32,425 nt of DNA from Pseudomonadota bacterium. GTDB lineage: Bacteria; Pseudomonadota; Alphaproteobacteria; Micropepsales; Micropepsaceae. The stretch covers positions 1-32,425 of the forward strand of contig JAKOQZ010000159.1 in assembly GCA_029778105.1 (NCBI GenBank). The letters run 5' to 3'. Below the pieces are notes generated by a model. It did not search any database, had not been told where the DNA came from, and saw nothing but the letters and a program-made list of their open reading frames with translations. Shown here in pieces: positions 1 to 6,922 of the stretch (position 1 is its first letter; each line of letters starts with the position of its first letter). The translations under genes and the position numbers were made by a program.

Positions 1-1
1 G

Positions 2-295
2 AAGAAAGGCGACCGCGCCTTTTTCTATCACTCCAATATCGGCAAGGAGATCGTCGGCATCTGCGAGGTGGCGAAGGAAGCCTATCCCGACCCCACCGCC
101 CCGGCGGGCAGCCCCTGGGTGGTCTGCGATTTCGTCGCGGTCGGCCCGCTGAAAACGGCGGTCGGGCTGGCCGACGTGAAGGCCGAGCCGCTTCTGGCCG
201 AGATGGCGCTTTTGAAATATTCGCGCCTGTCGGTGCAGCCGGTGACGGCGGACGAGTGGAAGACCGTCTGCAAAATGGGTGGCGTGCGCCCGTGA
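2..295 (+). CDS. EVE domain-containing protein (5' end outside window)
   Basis: This is the C-terminal 97 residues of a protein that begins before the window; the frame is open from base 2. The visible part contains GDRAFFYHSN, then IVGICEV, and a late LLKYSRLSV segment. These are typical of EVE domains (PUA/YTH-like fold, as in thymocyte nuclear protein 1). Eukaryotic relatives bind modified bases in nucleic acids; the role of bacterial stand-alone EVE proteins is largely unsettled, so nucleic-acid binding here is inferred from the family. The usual length is about 135-150 residues, so roughly a third is missing to the left. The TGA stop overlaps the GTG start of the next gene (GTGA, 292-295), implying translational coupling in one operon. 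Confidence 0.85.
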   Translation, partial: KKGDRAFFYHSNIGKEIVGICEVAKEAYPDPTAPAGSPWVVCDFVAVGPLKTAVGLADVKAEPLLAEMALLKYSRLSVQPVTADEWKTVCKMGGVRP

Positions 296-543
296 AGCAT
301 GCGGGCGAAGCCGCGCTGGCCGAGCTTGCACCCTTGCTGGCGGCGATCCGCGCGGCCGGAGCGCTGAACGAAAGAAAGCCAGGCATCTTCTATCGCGGCG
401 GCGAGGCGGCGCTGCATTTCCATGAAGACGCAGACGGGCTGTTCGCCGACTGGCGCGCTGCGAAAGGCGACAGGGACTTCATCCGCTTCCGCGTCTCCAC
501 CGCCGCCGAGCGCGCCGCGTTCCTGAAAGCCCTGAAAGCATGA
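292..543 (+). CDS. Small conserved-looking protein of unknown function
   Basis: An 83-residue protein I do not recognise with confidence. It starts at a GTG inside the GTGA that ends the EVE gene, and its TGA overlaps the ATG of the Rieske gene (ATGA, 540-543), so it sits in the middle of a coupled operon. An upstream ATG at 256 is possible but would overlap the EVE gene by 40 bases, so the GTG is preferred. The visible sequence is an N-terminal amphipathic helix, then ERKPGIFYRGG, HFHEDADGLFADWR and a C-terminal helix. The HFHED stretch and the compact alpha/beta pattern faintly recall small DUF5519-type proteins, but that is a guess. Codon use matches its neighbours. Confidence 0.7.
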   Translation: MKHAGEAALAELAPLLAAIRAAGALNERKPGIFYRGGEAALHFHEDADGLFADWRAAKGDRDFIRFRVSTAAERAAFLKALKA

Positions 544-860
544 CGCGGCTGTGCGCCATCGGCGATCTGGCGGCGACCGGCGCGAAGGGGATCACGCTGG
601 CCGACGGACGCGAGATCGTGGTGGTGGAGTCGAGCGCGGGCGTGCGCGCCTTCCTCAATTCCTGTCCGCATAACGGCGTGACGCTGGAGATCCTGCCCGA
701 CAGGTTTTTCGACGCCGACCGCACCGCCCTGGTCTGCACTGCGCATGGCGCACGGTTTCTGCCCACCAGCGGATTGTGCATCGCCGGGCCTTGCGCGGGG
801 CGTCACCTGACGCCCATCTCGATCCGTGTGGAAGACGGGGAGGTAAGGCTCGATGTTTGA
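540..860 (+). CDS. Rieske (2Fe-2S) domain protein
   Basis: A 106-residue single-domain Rieske ferredoxin-like protein. Both cluster-binding boxes are visible: C42-P-H44 (CPHNG) and C66-x2-H69 (CTAHGA). Two Cys and two His are the standard ligands for a Rieske [2Fe-2S] centre. There is no signal peptide or membrane segment, so it should be cytoplasmic, and no oxygenase catalytic domain is attached. Stand-alone proteins of this type act as electron carriers or subunits of oxygenases and reductases; the partner is not known here. It overlaps the upstream gene by ATGA and the downstream sulfoxide reductase by 8 bases (853-860), which suggests a shared redox or repair role for the operon. Confidence 0.9.
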   Translation: MTRLCAIGDLAATGAKGITLADGREIVVVESSAGVRAFLNSCPHNGVTLEILPDRFFDADRTALVCTAHGARFLPTSGLCIAGPCAGRHLTPISIRVEDGEVRLDV

Positions 861-1344
861 CGGCGGCGACCGGCCTACGGGCACGAAGGCCGAAATCTAT
901 GCCGAGCTGGCCTCGCAGCTGCGCGGGCTGATGGAAGGCGAGCGCGACGCCATCGCCAATGCGGCGAACATGGCGGCGCTGATCGCCTGGGGTCTCGCCG
1001 ATCTCAACTGGGCAGGATTCTACATCATGCGCTCGGGCGAGCTGGTGCTCGGCCCCTTCGTCGGCAAGCCGGCCTGCGTGCGCATCGCGGTCGGCAAGGG
1101 CGTCTGCGGCGCGGCAGCGGCGCAGAAGACGACCATGCTGGTGGAGGACGTGCACGCATTTCCCGGCCACATCGCCTGCGATGCGGCCTCGCGCAGCGAG
1201 CTGGTCGTGCCGATCCTGCGCGACGGCGCGGTGGTGGGCGTGCTCGATCTCGACAGCCCGAACCTTGCGCGTTTCGACGACGAGGACCGCAAGGGCTGCG
1301 AGGCGCTGGTCGCGCTCTACACGGCCGGCAGCGATCCGTTCTGA
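853..1344 (+). CDS. msrC: GAF-domain free methionine-(R)-sulfoxide reductase
   Basis: A 163-residue GAF-fold protein matching the fRMsr (MsrC/YebR) family, which reduces free methionine-(R)-sulfoxide to methionine. Diagnostic features are LNWAGFY (about 51-57), LGPFVGKPAC (66-75), KGVCGAA (82-88) and the HIACDAASRSE segment (106-116). The three family cysteines are present at C75, C85 and C109; the last lies in the CDxASxSE motif and corresponds to the catalytic position. A C-terminal VGVLDLDSP strand and a final helix complete the GAF fold. Length is normal. It is the last gene of the coupled operon. Reduction in characterised members is thioredoxin-dependent; whether the adjacent Rieske protein contributes electrons is speculation. 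Confidence 0.9.
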   Translation: MFDGGDRPTGTKAEIYAELASQLRGLMEGERDAIANAANMAALIAWGLADLNWAGFYIMRSGELVLGPFVGKPACVRIAVGKGVCGAAAAQKTTMLVEDVHAFPGHIACDAASRSELVVPILRDGAVVGVLDLDSPNLARFDDEDRKGCEALVALYTAGSDPF

Positions 1345-1350
1345 GATCGT

Positions 1351-1480
1351 CGAACCATCCTGCGTCCTTCAAGGCGCGCCGTGCGCGCACCTCAGGATGA
1401 CGAAGAGGGACTGGACTTCGATTTGACGAACGGCGTCATGGTGAGGCGCCCTGCAGAGCAGGGCCTCGAACCACGCAGGC
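1351..1480. repeat. Intergenic palindromic repeat-like patch (two units)
   Basis: The 140-base gap between the convergent msrC and DUF2891 genes holds two imperfect palindromic units. Unit one is framed by CATCCTG (1356-1362) and CAGGATG (1393-1399), with GC-rich complementary runs between. Unit two has arms GCCCTGC (1448-1454) and GCAGGGC (1458-1464) around AGA, with GAG/CTC sequence outside. The phrases 'catcctgcgtccttcaagg' and 'cctcaggatgac' look like the dispersed intergenic palindromes common in alphaproteobacterial genomes; that comparison is from memory. No second copy is visible in this window. On either strand the hairpins could also act as a bidirectional terminator. Confidence 0.5.
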
Positions 1481-1484
1481 TGTT

Positions 1485-2438
1485 TCAGTCCGGCGCCTGA
1501 CTTTCGCTCAACGCCAACAGCGCAAAGCTCGCCAGCCAGTGCTCGCCCATATAGTCGCCCGCGACATGCGGCAGGCTGGCCTTGAGATGCGCCCGCGCTG
1601 CGTCTTCGTTCGCCCCGATGCCGCGCCAGCACCAGGCGCGGCTGAGATTGAGCCCGTCGAGATGCGCGATGCGGCCGTCGCTGCGGTCGCTGACCGTGAC
1701 CGGGTGCAGCAGGCGATCGGGCACGCGCGGCATGAAGCGCGCGAACCAGGGCGCGAAATCGGCGCCCAGCACGCGCTTCATCAGCAGCGCTTCGGTGAGC
1801 GCGGGCGAGAGGAAATCCTCTCCCGACGGCTCGCCCCATGCGGTGCATTCCGCATCGCCGGCGAACCAGGCATGCGCCCGGTCGTGGATGAGGTGCGCCA
1901 GCGCCGCGTCGCCTTTCTCATCCGCATAGTCGAGCGCGAGGATCAGCGCGAAGGCGGTGCTGGAATGGACGCCGCTGCGCACCGGATAGGTGAGCTTGGG
2001 CAGATAGGCGTGCAGCCGCTCGACGATCACGTCGGCCAGCGGCTGCAGGACGGGACGGTCCGCCTCGGCCACCAGCTTCAGCAGCCAGCCCCAGCCATAA
2101 GGCCGCTCGAACCCGGCATTGCCGGGACGCAGCAGGAAGGCGCGTTCGCCCGCGACCTTGGCGGGGGTGAACGCGTCGGCGAACAGCGCGTCGATCTGGC
2201 GCGCCTCCGCCATCTGCGGAAACAGCCGCCGCAGCCGCGACAGCGTCCAGTAGCCGTGCACGCAGCTATGCCAGTCGAAGCTGCCGTGGAAGATCGGCGT
2301 CAGCGTGTCGGGCGTACCGAGATCGTCCGGTCCCGCGACGCGCAGCATCATCGAGCTGGGATAGGTGCGCGTGACATGCCCGAGCGCGATGCGCGCGAAG
2401 CGTGAGGCGAGCGCGCCGTCGAGACCGGAGAGCGTCAT
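1485..2438 (-). CDS. DUF2891 family protein
   Basis: A 317-residue protein that fits the DUF2891 family by its conserved blocks: FHGSFDWHSCVHGYW (about 49-63), RPYGWGWLLKL (about 112-122), LTYPVRSGVHSSTAFAL, GEPSGEDFLSPALTEA, and SDRSDGRIAHLDGLNLSRAWC near residue 260. It is rich in Trp, His and aromatic residues in a helical framework, as in alpha/alpha-toroid proteins, but the biochemical function of the family is unknown. No signal peptide is visible, so it is predicted cytoplasmic. The ATG (2436-2438) overlaps the TGA of the OmpA-like gene (2435-2437) in an ATGA arrangement, so it is translationally coupled and last in the five-gene minus-strand set. Confidence 0.88.
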   Translation of the reverse strand: MTLSGLDGALASRFARIALGHVTRTYPSSMMLRVAGPDDLGTPDTLTPIFHGSFDWHSCVHGYWTLSRLRRLFPQMAEARQIDALFADAFTPAKVAGERAFLLRPGNAGFERPYGWGWLLKLVAEADRPVLQPLADVIVERLHAYLPKLTYPVRSGVHSSTAFALILALDYADEKGDAALAHLIHDRAHAWFAGDAECTAWGEPSGEDFLSPALTEALLMKRVLGADFAPWFARFMPRVPDRLLHPVTVSDRSDGRIAHLDGLNLSRAWCWRGIGANEDAARAHLKASLPHVAGDYMGEHWLASFALLALSESQAPD

Positions 2439-3751
2439 CGCGATATCGCCACTTCGACGCGGCGGTTGAGCTGGCGGCCCGTCTCGGTCGCATTGTCGGC
2501 GACCGGGCGGGATTCGCCGAAGCCCTGCGGCGTCAGCCGCGCAGCGTCGACGCCGTGTTCGGCGAGCCAGGCGACGACCGATGCCGCGCGATCCTCGCTG
2601 AGCTTGAGGTTATAGGCATCTTCGCCCTGCGCGTCGGTGTGGCCTTCCACCACGAAGCGCGCATCCGGCCGCTCCTGCATCACCGCCAGCAGAGCTTCGA
2701 GCGCGGGCTGCGAGTCGGGGCGCAGCGTCGCCTTGGCGGTATCGAAATAGATGCCGGGAATGACGACGCGCCCGGTTTCGTCCAGCGTTTCGCCGAGCGA
2801 TCCCGCTTCGGCCTTGCGCCGCTTCATTTCGAAATGCACCTCGCCGGTTTCGCCCGCCGTCAGATCGGCGATCTCCATGTCGGGCTCGTAGTCGGGGTGC
2901 GAGGCCTGGGCGGTGACGAGGCCGGCGGGCAGACCCTCGATGCGGAACGTGCCGTTCCCGGCCGTCTCGCCGCCGCCGAGCGCCGCCTGCACCACGGCGC
3001 CCGCAATGGGCTCGCGCGTGTCGATGTCGACCGCGTCGCCTTCCAGCGCCACGGGGAACGCGGCGGGAGTCGGGTCGACGAGAATGCGGATGAAGTCGAT
3101 CGCATAGCCGTCGCACGCGCCGCTTTGCGTGTCGTCGATGAGGAAGACCGCCTGGCCGCCTTCGACAAGGTGGAACTGTTCGGGAAACAGCTTGACGCTG
3201 ATCAGCTTGCCGATGGGGCCGGTCTGATCGATCTTGGCCAGCGCCTGTTCGAACAGCGGCAGACGCTCGCCGTTCAGGGACACTTCGAATTTCGTGCCCC
3301 AGCGCGGCGCCTGGAAATCGTCGATGAACATCTGCACCAGCACCGCCTTGGGCGCGCCGATCGCGCCGAGCTCCAGCGTCACCGGCTCGGGCTGCGTGTC
3401 GCGGCGCAATGTGCCGGCGTTGTAGCCGTCGGAGCCGGTCTCGCAGCTTGGCGGCCGGGCGGGATCGGCGGAGCTGCCGACCATGATGCGGTCGGTGCCT
3501 TTGGGGTCGTCGGCGTCCGGCTTCCAGGGATAGCGATGCGCCTCCGTCGACTTGCCCGAGAACGGCGTGAAGCCGTCTTCCCAGCCGAAGCCCAGATTGT
3601 CGATATCGCCCGTGCGGATTTCGACGCGCGCATCCGGCGTATTCTCGGCGCGCCAGATCTGTTGGTCCCAACCGGTGCGATCGATCTTCTCTTCGGCGAC
3701 CGCACCCGCGATCAGCAACGCCCCAAGCGCCGCCGCCACGATTCCCTTCAT
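2435..3751 (-). CDS. Exported OmpA-family protein with novel-looking N-terminal domain
   Basis: A 438-residue protein. The start is fixed by an excellent ribosome-binding site (AGGAGGGACG before ATG at 3751) and a Sec signal peptide (MKGIVAAALGALLIAGAVA). After it comes a beta-rich region of roughly 200 residues with motifs DIDNLGFGWEDGF, STEAHRYPWKPD, GTDRIMVGSS, VQMFIDDFQAPRWG, QTGPIGKLIS and DGYAIDFIRIL. A short carboxypeptidase-regulatory-like Ig domain follows (GDAVDIDTREPIAGAVV...GTFRIEGLPAG). The last ~110 residues are an OmpA-like peptidoglycan-binding domain (YFDTAKATL, VEGHTDAQG, NLKLSEDRA, RLTPQGFGES, LNRRVEV). It is predicted to be periplasmic or outer-membrane associated and anchored to the wall. 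The N-terminal region may bind a ligand, but this cannot be assigned. It lies 23 bases after the creatininase gene and overlaps DUF2891. Confidence 0.88.
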   Translation of the reverse strand: MKGIVAAALGALLIAGAVAEEKIDRTGWDQQIWRAENTPDARVEIRTGDIDNLGFGWEDGFTPFSGKSTEAHRYPWKPDADDPKGTDRIMVGSSADPARPPSCETGSDGYNAGTLRRDTQPEPVTLELGAIGAPKAVLVQMFIDDFQAPRWGTKFEVSLNGERLPLFEQALAKIDQTGPIGKLISVKLFPEQFHLVEGGQAVFLIDDTQSGACDGYAIDFIRILVDPTPAAFPVALEGDAVDIDTREPIAGAVVQAALGGGETAGNGTFRIEGLPAGLVTAQASHPDYEPDMEIADLTAGETGEVHFEMKRRKAEAGSLGETLDETGRVVIPGIYFDTAKATLRPDSQPALEALLAVMQERPDARFVVEGHTDAQGEDAYNLKLSEDRAASVVAWLAEHGVDAARLTPQGFGESRPVADNATETGRQLNRRVEVAISR

Positions 3752-3774
3752 CGTCCCTCCTGGTTTTGCGGCCG

Positions 3775-4524
3775 TCAGGCCGCGTTCATGAAAGTCTCGA
3801 AATCGCCGACCAGCGCCTTCGCCGCCTGGGCGATCAGACGCTCGCCCTTTTCCGGCGTCGCCTGGCTGGGGTCGGAGCCGATGCGGCCGTCCGGGAAGCG
3901 GCGGCGATAATCGTCGGCGTCCAGAATGGGCCCGGTGGGCGCGATCTTGGGACTCATCTCGACCTTCTTGATGGCGTCGGGATAGGCGGCATAGGTGACC
4001 GACACCTCCGAGGCCGTCGCGTGGCTGCCCTCGCCGACCGGAAACATCTCGCGGCAGAGGCCCATCACGCCGTCGAGATCCCACCAGTTGCGAAGCGTGC
4101 AACGCACCGGCGCCTGATTGCCGCCCGCCCGCTTCAGCGACCAGTCGGCGTAGATTTCGCTGAAGGCCGCATTGATGGTCGCGATGTTGCCGCCATGGCC
4201 GTTGAACCAGTAGACGCGCTCGAAGCCGTGGCGCGTGAGGCTGGCCGTCCAGTCATAGATCGCCGCGATCATGGTGGAGGGGCGCAGCGAGATCGTACCG
4301 GCGAAGCCGAGATGGTGCTGCGCCTGCCCGACATTGAAGGTCGGCCCGATGAGGATGCCGCTGGCGTCGCCCGCGCGCTTGGCGATCACTTCCGGACAGA
4401 TCGCATCGGTGCCCAGCAGGCCGTTCGGCCCATGCTGTTCGGTGGAGCCGATGGGAACGATGATGCCTTTCGACTTCGTGAGATACGCGTCGATCTCCTG
4501 CCAGGAGGATTGATGGAGCTGCAT
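3775..4524 (-). CDS. Creatininase family amidohydrolase
   Basis: A 249-residue creatininase-fold protein. The frame extends to a GTG at 4548, but ATG at 4524 has a good ribosome-binding site (GGAGGCGGCC) and gives an N-terminus starting directly at the conserved SWQEIDAYL, so it is preferred. Likely metal ligands are visible: E29 and H31 in GSTEQHGP, D40 in GTDAI, H110 in WFNGHGGN, and E173 in EGSHATASE. The fold hydrolyses cyclic amides or formamides (creatinine, FAPy, mycofactocin peptide), and specificity cannot be read from sequence. NGHGGN lacks the Glu found after this His in true creatinine amidohydrolase, so creatinine is not a safe substrate call. No signal peptide. It is third of five genes in the minus-strand set. 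Confidence 0.88.
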   Translation of the reverse strand: MQLHQSSWQEIDAYLTKSKGIIVPIGSTEQHGPNGLLGTDAICPEVIAKRAGDASGILIGPTFNVGQAQHHLGFAGTISLRPSTMIAAIYDWTASLTRHGFERVYWFNGHGGNIATINAAFSEIYADWSLKRAGGNQAPVRCTLRNWWDLDGVMGLCREMFPVGEGSHATASEVSVTYAAYPDAIKKVEMSPKIAPTGPILDADDYRRRFPDGRIGSDPSQATPEKGERLIAQAAKALVGDFETFMNAA

Positions 4525-4578
4525 GGCCGCCTCCGCGTGACTTGTCACGTCCGGGCTAACGCAATGAGGCCCTGAGGG

Positions 4579-4887
4579 CTAGTCCCGAACGGTCAGGATC
4601 ATGCCCACCGCACGGGCCGAGGCGCTGAGCGCCGCGGCCAGCTGATCCGGCTTGTCGCCGAGATCGCGGGCCGCATTGGTGGAGGCCGTCGTCAGATCGT
4701 TGGCGCGAGTGTCTTCATCGACGCCCGCCGCGATCGCGCAGGCCTCCCATTCCAGCACCACGGCGCGGGCGATGGGGCGCAGCTTGGCGACCTCTTCAGC
4801 GAGCCCCGCGCCCTCCACCAGATCGAGCGCGAATTTCATTACGCCCGCGCTCTGGGTCCAGGCCTGATAATCGTCGGCGGCGCTCAA
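4579..4887 (-). CDS. Small protein of unknown function
   Basis: A 102-residue, mostly helical, acidic and Ala-rich protein that I do not recognise. The most economical start is TTG at 4885-4887, which overlaps the TGA of the upstream nucleotidase gene (TTGA), suggesting reinitiation. An ATG at 4839 would give an 86-residue version beginning MKFALDLVEGAG. No signal peptide, metal-binding motif or membrane segment is visible. The C-terminal part (VLEWEACAIAAGVDEDTRANDL and the following helices) has codon bias like its neighbours, which supports it being real. It lies between the periplasmic nucleotidase and the creatininase genes, about 54 bases from the latter's start. Confidence 0.6.
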   Translation of the reverse strand: MSAADDYQAWTQSAGVMKFALDLVEGAGLAEEVAKLRPIARAVVLEWEACAIAAGVDEDTRANDLTTASTNAARDLGDKPDQLAAALSASARAVGMILTVRD

Positions 4888-6830
4888 GGCGCGGCGCCCG
4901 ACAGATCGACCTTGTAGACGTCGAAGCCGGTCTCGGTGCTTTCCAGCTTCGTGAGACGCTTGTCGGTGGCGACCACCGCCGCGCCGGCCGGCCCGATCTC
5001 GACCCGGATGTCGGGCGCGCCGGGAACGGGCTTGAACGACCACACCGGCGTGTTGTCGGGCACCAGATCCTTTGTCGAGCGGATATAGTCGATCAGCACG
5101 TCGCGGTTCGTCTCCGGCGCGACCAGCGCGATGGCCGAGCCGTCCATGCGCGGGAATTCGCCGCCGCCGTTCGAGCGGTAATTGTTGGTGACGATGAGAT
5201 AGTCCTGATTGTCGTCGAGCGGCTGGCCCTTGTAGAGCACGTCGCTGATACGGCGGGCGTCGGGGTTCTCCACCGCCGGGCTGCGGCCGTAGCGCGAGGG
5301 CTGCGTGACGTCGATCGTATAGGTCAGGCCGAACAGCACGTCGAAATTATAGGCGGGCATATTGCTGATCAGCGGCTGCGGCCCCGCCTTGGCCGGATCG
5401 ATCTGATTGAACAGGCGCGACGATTTCTCCAGATACTCGCGCACCTCGCTGCCCTTCAGTTTCACGATGGTCAGCATGTTGGGATAGAAATAGAGATCGG
5501 CCGCGTCCTTGATCGCGACGGGGCCTGCCTTCACATCGGTGTAGTAGTCGGGGCCGGGACGCCCGCCCACGCGGAAGGGCGCGATGGCCGAGAGGATCGG
5601 CAGGCCCTCATAGGGCGTGCCCTTCACGATCTTTTCCGCATAGGCGCTCTGCGCGTCGGCGACGAGGCGCAGCGCCTCGGTGTTGCCCATGAGCGTGAGA
5701 TAGGTGTTGAACGGCCCCTTGGCCTCGCCGATCGGCGCGCGGATATAGGCGAGCGTCGCCTCGGTCCAGTCTTTCAGCGCATCGGTGATGCGCGCGTCGG
5801 CGGGCAGGCGCGCATGCATGTCGCCGTCGTCGCCTTTCGCCGCCACCGGCCGCGCCTCGGCCCGGCCGGCCGTCACCTTCCACTTGCCCGAGGCGTCGTC
5901 GAGCGTCAGGTCGATGACGCCGAGATGGCTGCCGAACGAGCCGGCCATCACATAGGGCTTGCCGTCGATCGTGCCCTTGGCGAGATCGGCGTTGGGCAGG
6001 CTTTCATAATCCTTGCCCGGAAAGACGCGGTGCGAGTGGCCGGTCACGACCGCATCGACGCCGTCGATGGTGGAGAGATAGCCCGAGAAGTTCTCGTCGC
6101 CGCCCTCGCGCGGGGCCGCCGAAATGCCGGCATGGGCCAGAACGACGATCACGTCGGCGCCCTCGGCCTTCAGCTTGGGAATTTCGCGCTGCACGGCCTC
6201 GACGGCGTCGCCGGTGGTGATCTTTCCTTCCAGCTTGTCCTTGTCCCAGTTCATGATCTGGGGCGGCAGCACGCCGACGATGCCGATCTTCACGGCGCGC
6301 TCGGCGCCGGTCTCGTCCTTGAAGCTGCGCTCCAGCACGACCGAGGCGGGAAACAGCGTCTCGCCCGGCGTGCCGTCCGGCTTCAGCCGATAGGCGTTGG
6401 CCGCGAGAATGGGGAAGCTGCGGCCGATCTGGGCGCGTTCCAGCAGATCGAGACCGTAGTTGAACTCGTGATTGCCGATCGCCGCCGCGTCGTATTTCAG
6501 CAGGTCCATGGCGAGATAGGCAGGATGCACCTCGCCCTCTTTCAGCGGCCGCTCGCGCGCCACCACATCGCCCATGGGCGAACCCTGCAGCAGATCGCCG
6601 TCGTCGACGAGGATCGCGTTGGGGTTTTCCTTGCGCGCTTCCTCGATCAGCGCCGCCGTGCGGTTGAGGCCGATGGTCTCGTCCGGCTTGTCGCGGACGA
6701 AGTCGAAATCGACCAGATTCATGTGGATATCGGTGGTCGCCAGAATGCGGAGCTTGAGCTCTGCGGCCTGGACGGCGGCGGTTCCCGCCAGAAGAAGGGC
6801 GGCGAGGACGGCGAGACGCGACAGACGCAT
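4884..6830 (-). CDS. cpdB: 2',3'-cyclic-nucleotide 2'-phosphodiesterase / 3'-nucleotidase
   Basis: A 648-residue protein, the normal length for periplasmic CpdB. The start at ATG 6830 begins a clear signal peptide (MRLSRLAVLAALLLAGTAAVQA); an in-frame upstream ATG at 6890 would bury it and is rejected. The metallophosphoesterase domain shows all its metal motifs: D34-x-H36 (TTDIH), D79 (DDGD), N120-H121 (GNHE), H233 (LAHAG) and H265-x-H267 (GHSH). The C-terminal 5'-nucleotidase domain follows (about 380-600), with NYRSNGGGEFPRMDGS near residue 570. The enzyme converts 2',3'-cyclic nucleotides to nucleosides and phosphate in the periplasm for scavenging. It heads the minus-strand five-gene set and is divergent from the CoA-transferase gene. 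Confidence 0.93.
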   Translation of the reverse strand: MRLSRLAVLAALLLAGTAAVQAAELKLRILATTDIHMNLVDFDFVRDKPDETIGLNRTAALIEEARKENPNAILVDDGDLLQGSPMGDVVARERPLKEGEVHPAYLAMDLLKYDAAAIGNHEFNYGLDLLERAQIGRSFPILAANAYRLKPDGTPGETLFPASVVLERSFKDETGAERAVKIGIVGVLPPQIMNWDKDKLEGKITTGDAVEAVQREIPKLKAEGADVIVVLAHAGISAAPREGGDENFSGYLSTIDGVDAVVTGHSHRVFPGKDYESLPNADLAKGTIDGKPYVMAGSFGSHLGVIDLTLDDASGKWKVTAGRAEARPVAAKGDDGDMHARLPADARITDALKDWTEATLAYIRAPIGEAKGPFNTYLTLMGNTEALRLVADAQSAYAEKIVKGTPYEGLPILSAIAPFRVGGRPGPDYYTDVKAGPVAIKDAADLYFYPNMLTIVKLKGSEVREYLEKSSRLFNQIDPAKAGPQPLISNMPAYNFDVLFGLTYTIDVTQPSRYGRSPAVENPDARRISDVLYKGQPLDDNQDYLIVTNNYRSNGGGEFPRMDGSAIALVAPETNRDVLIDYIRSTKDLVPDNTPVWSFKPVPGAPDIRVEIGPAGAAVVATDKRLTKLESTETGFDVYKVDLSGAAP

Positions 6831-6922
6831 GGGACTTCCCGGGTTTGAGGCGGCGGCCGGGGTCTTGCCCGTCTGCGGGCCCGGCGACAAGGTGCAATAA
6901 TCTAGAACCGGATGACAGCGCC

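Noticed and set aside
2402-3910. Long plus-strand open frame (502 codons) opposite the OmpA-like gene
   Set aside because: Arg/Ala-rich shadow of a well-supported minus-strand gene with signal peptide, ribosome-binding site and OmpA motifs; such antisense frames are common in GC-rich DNA.
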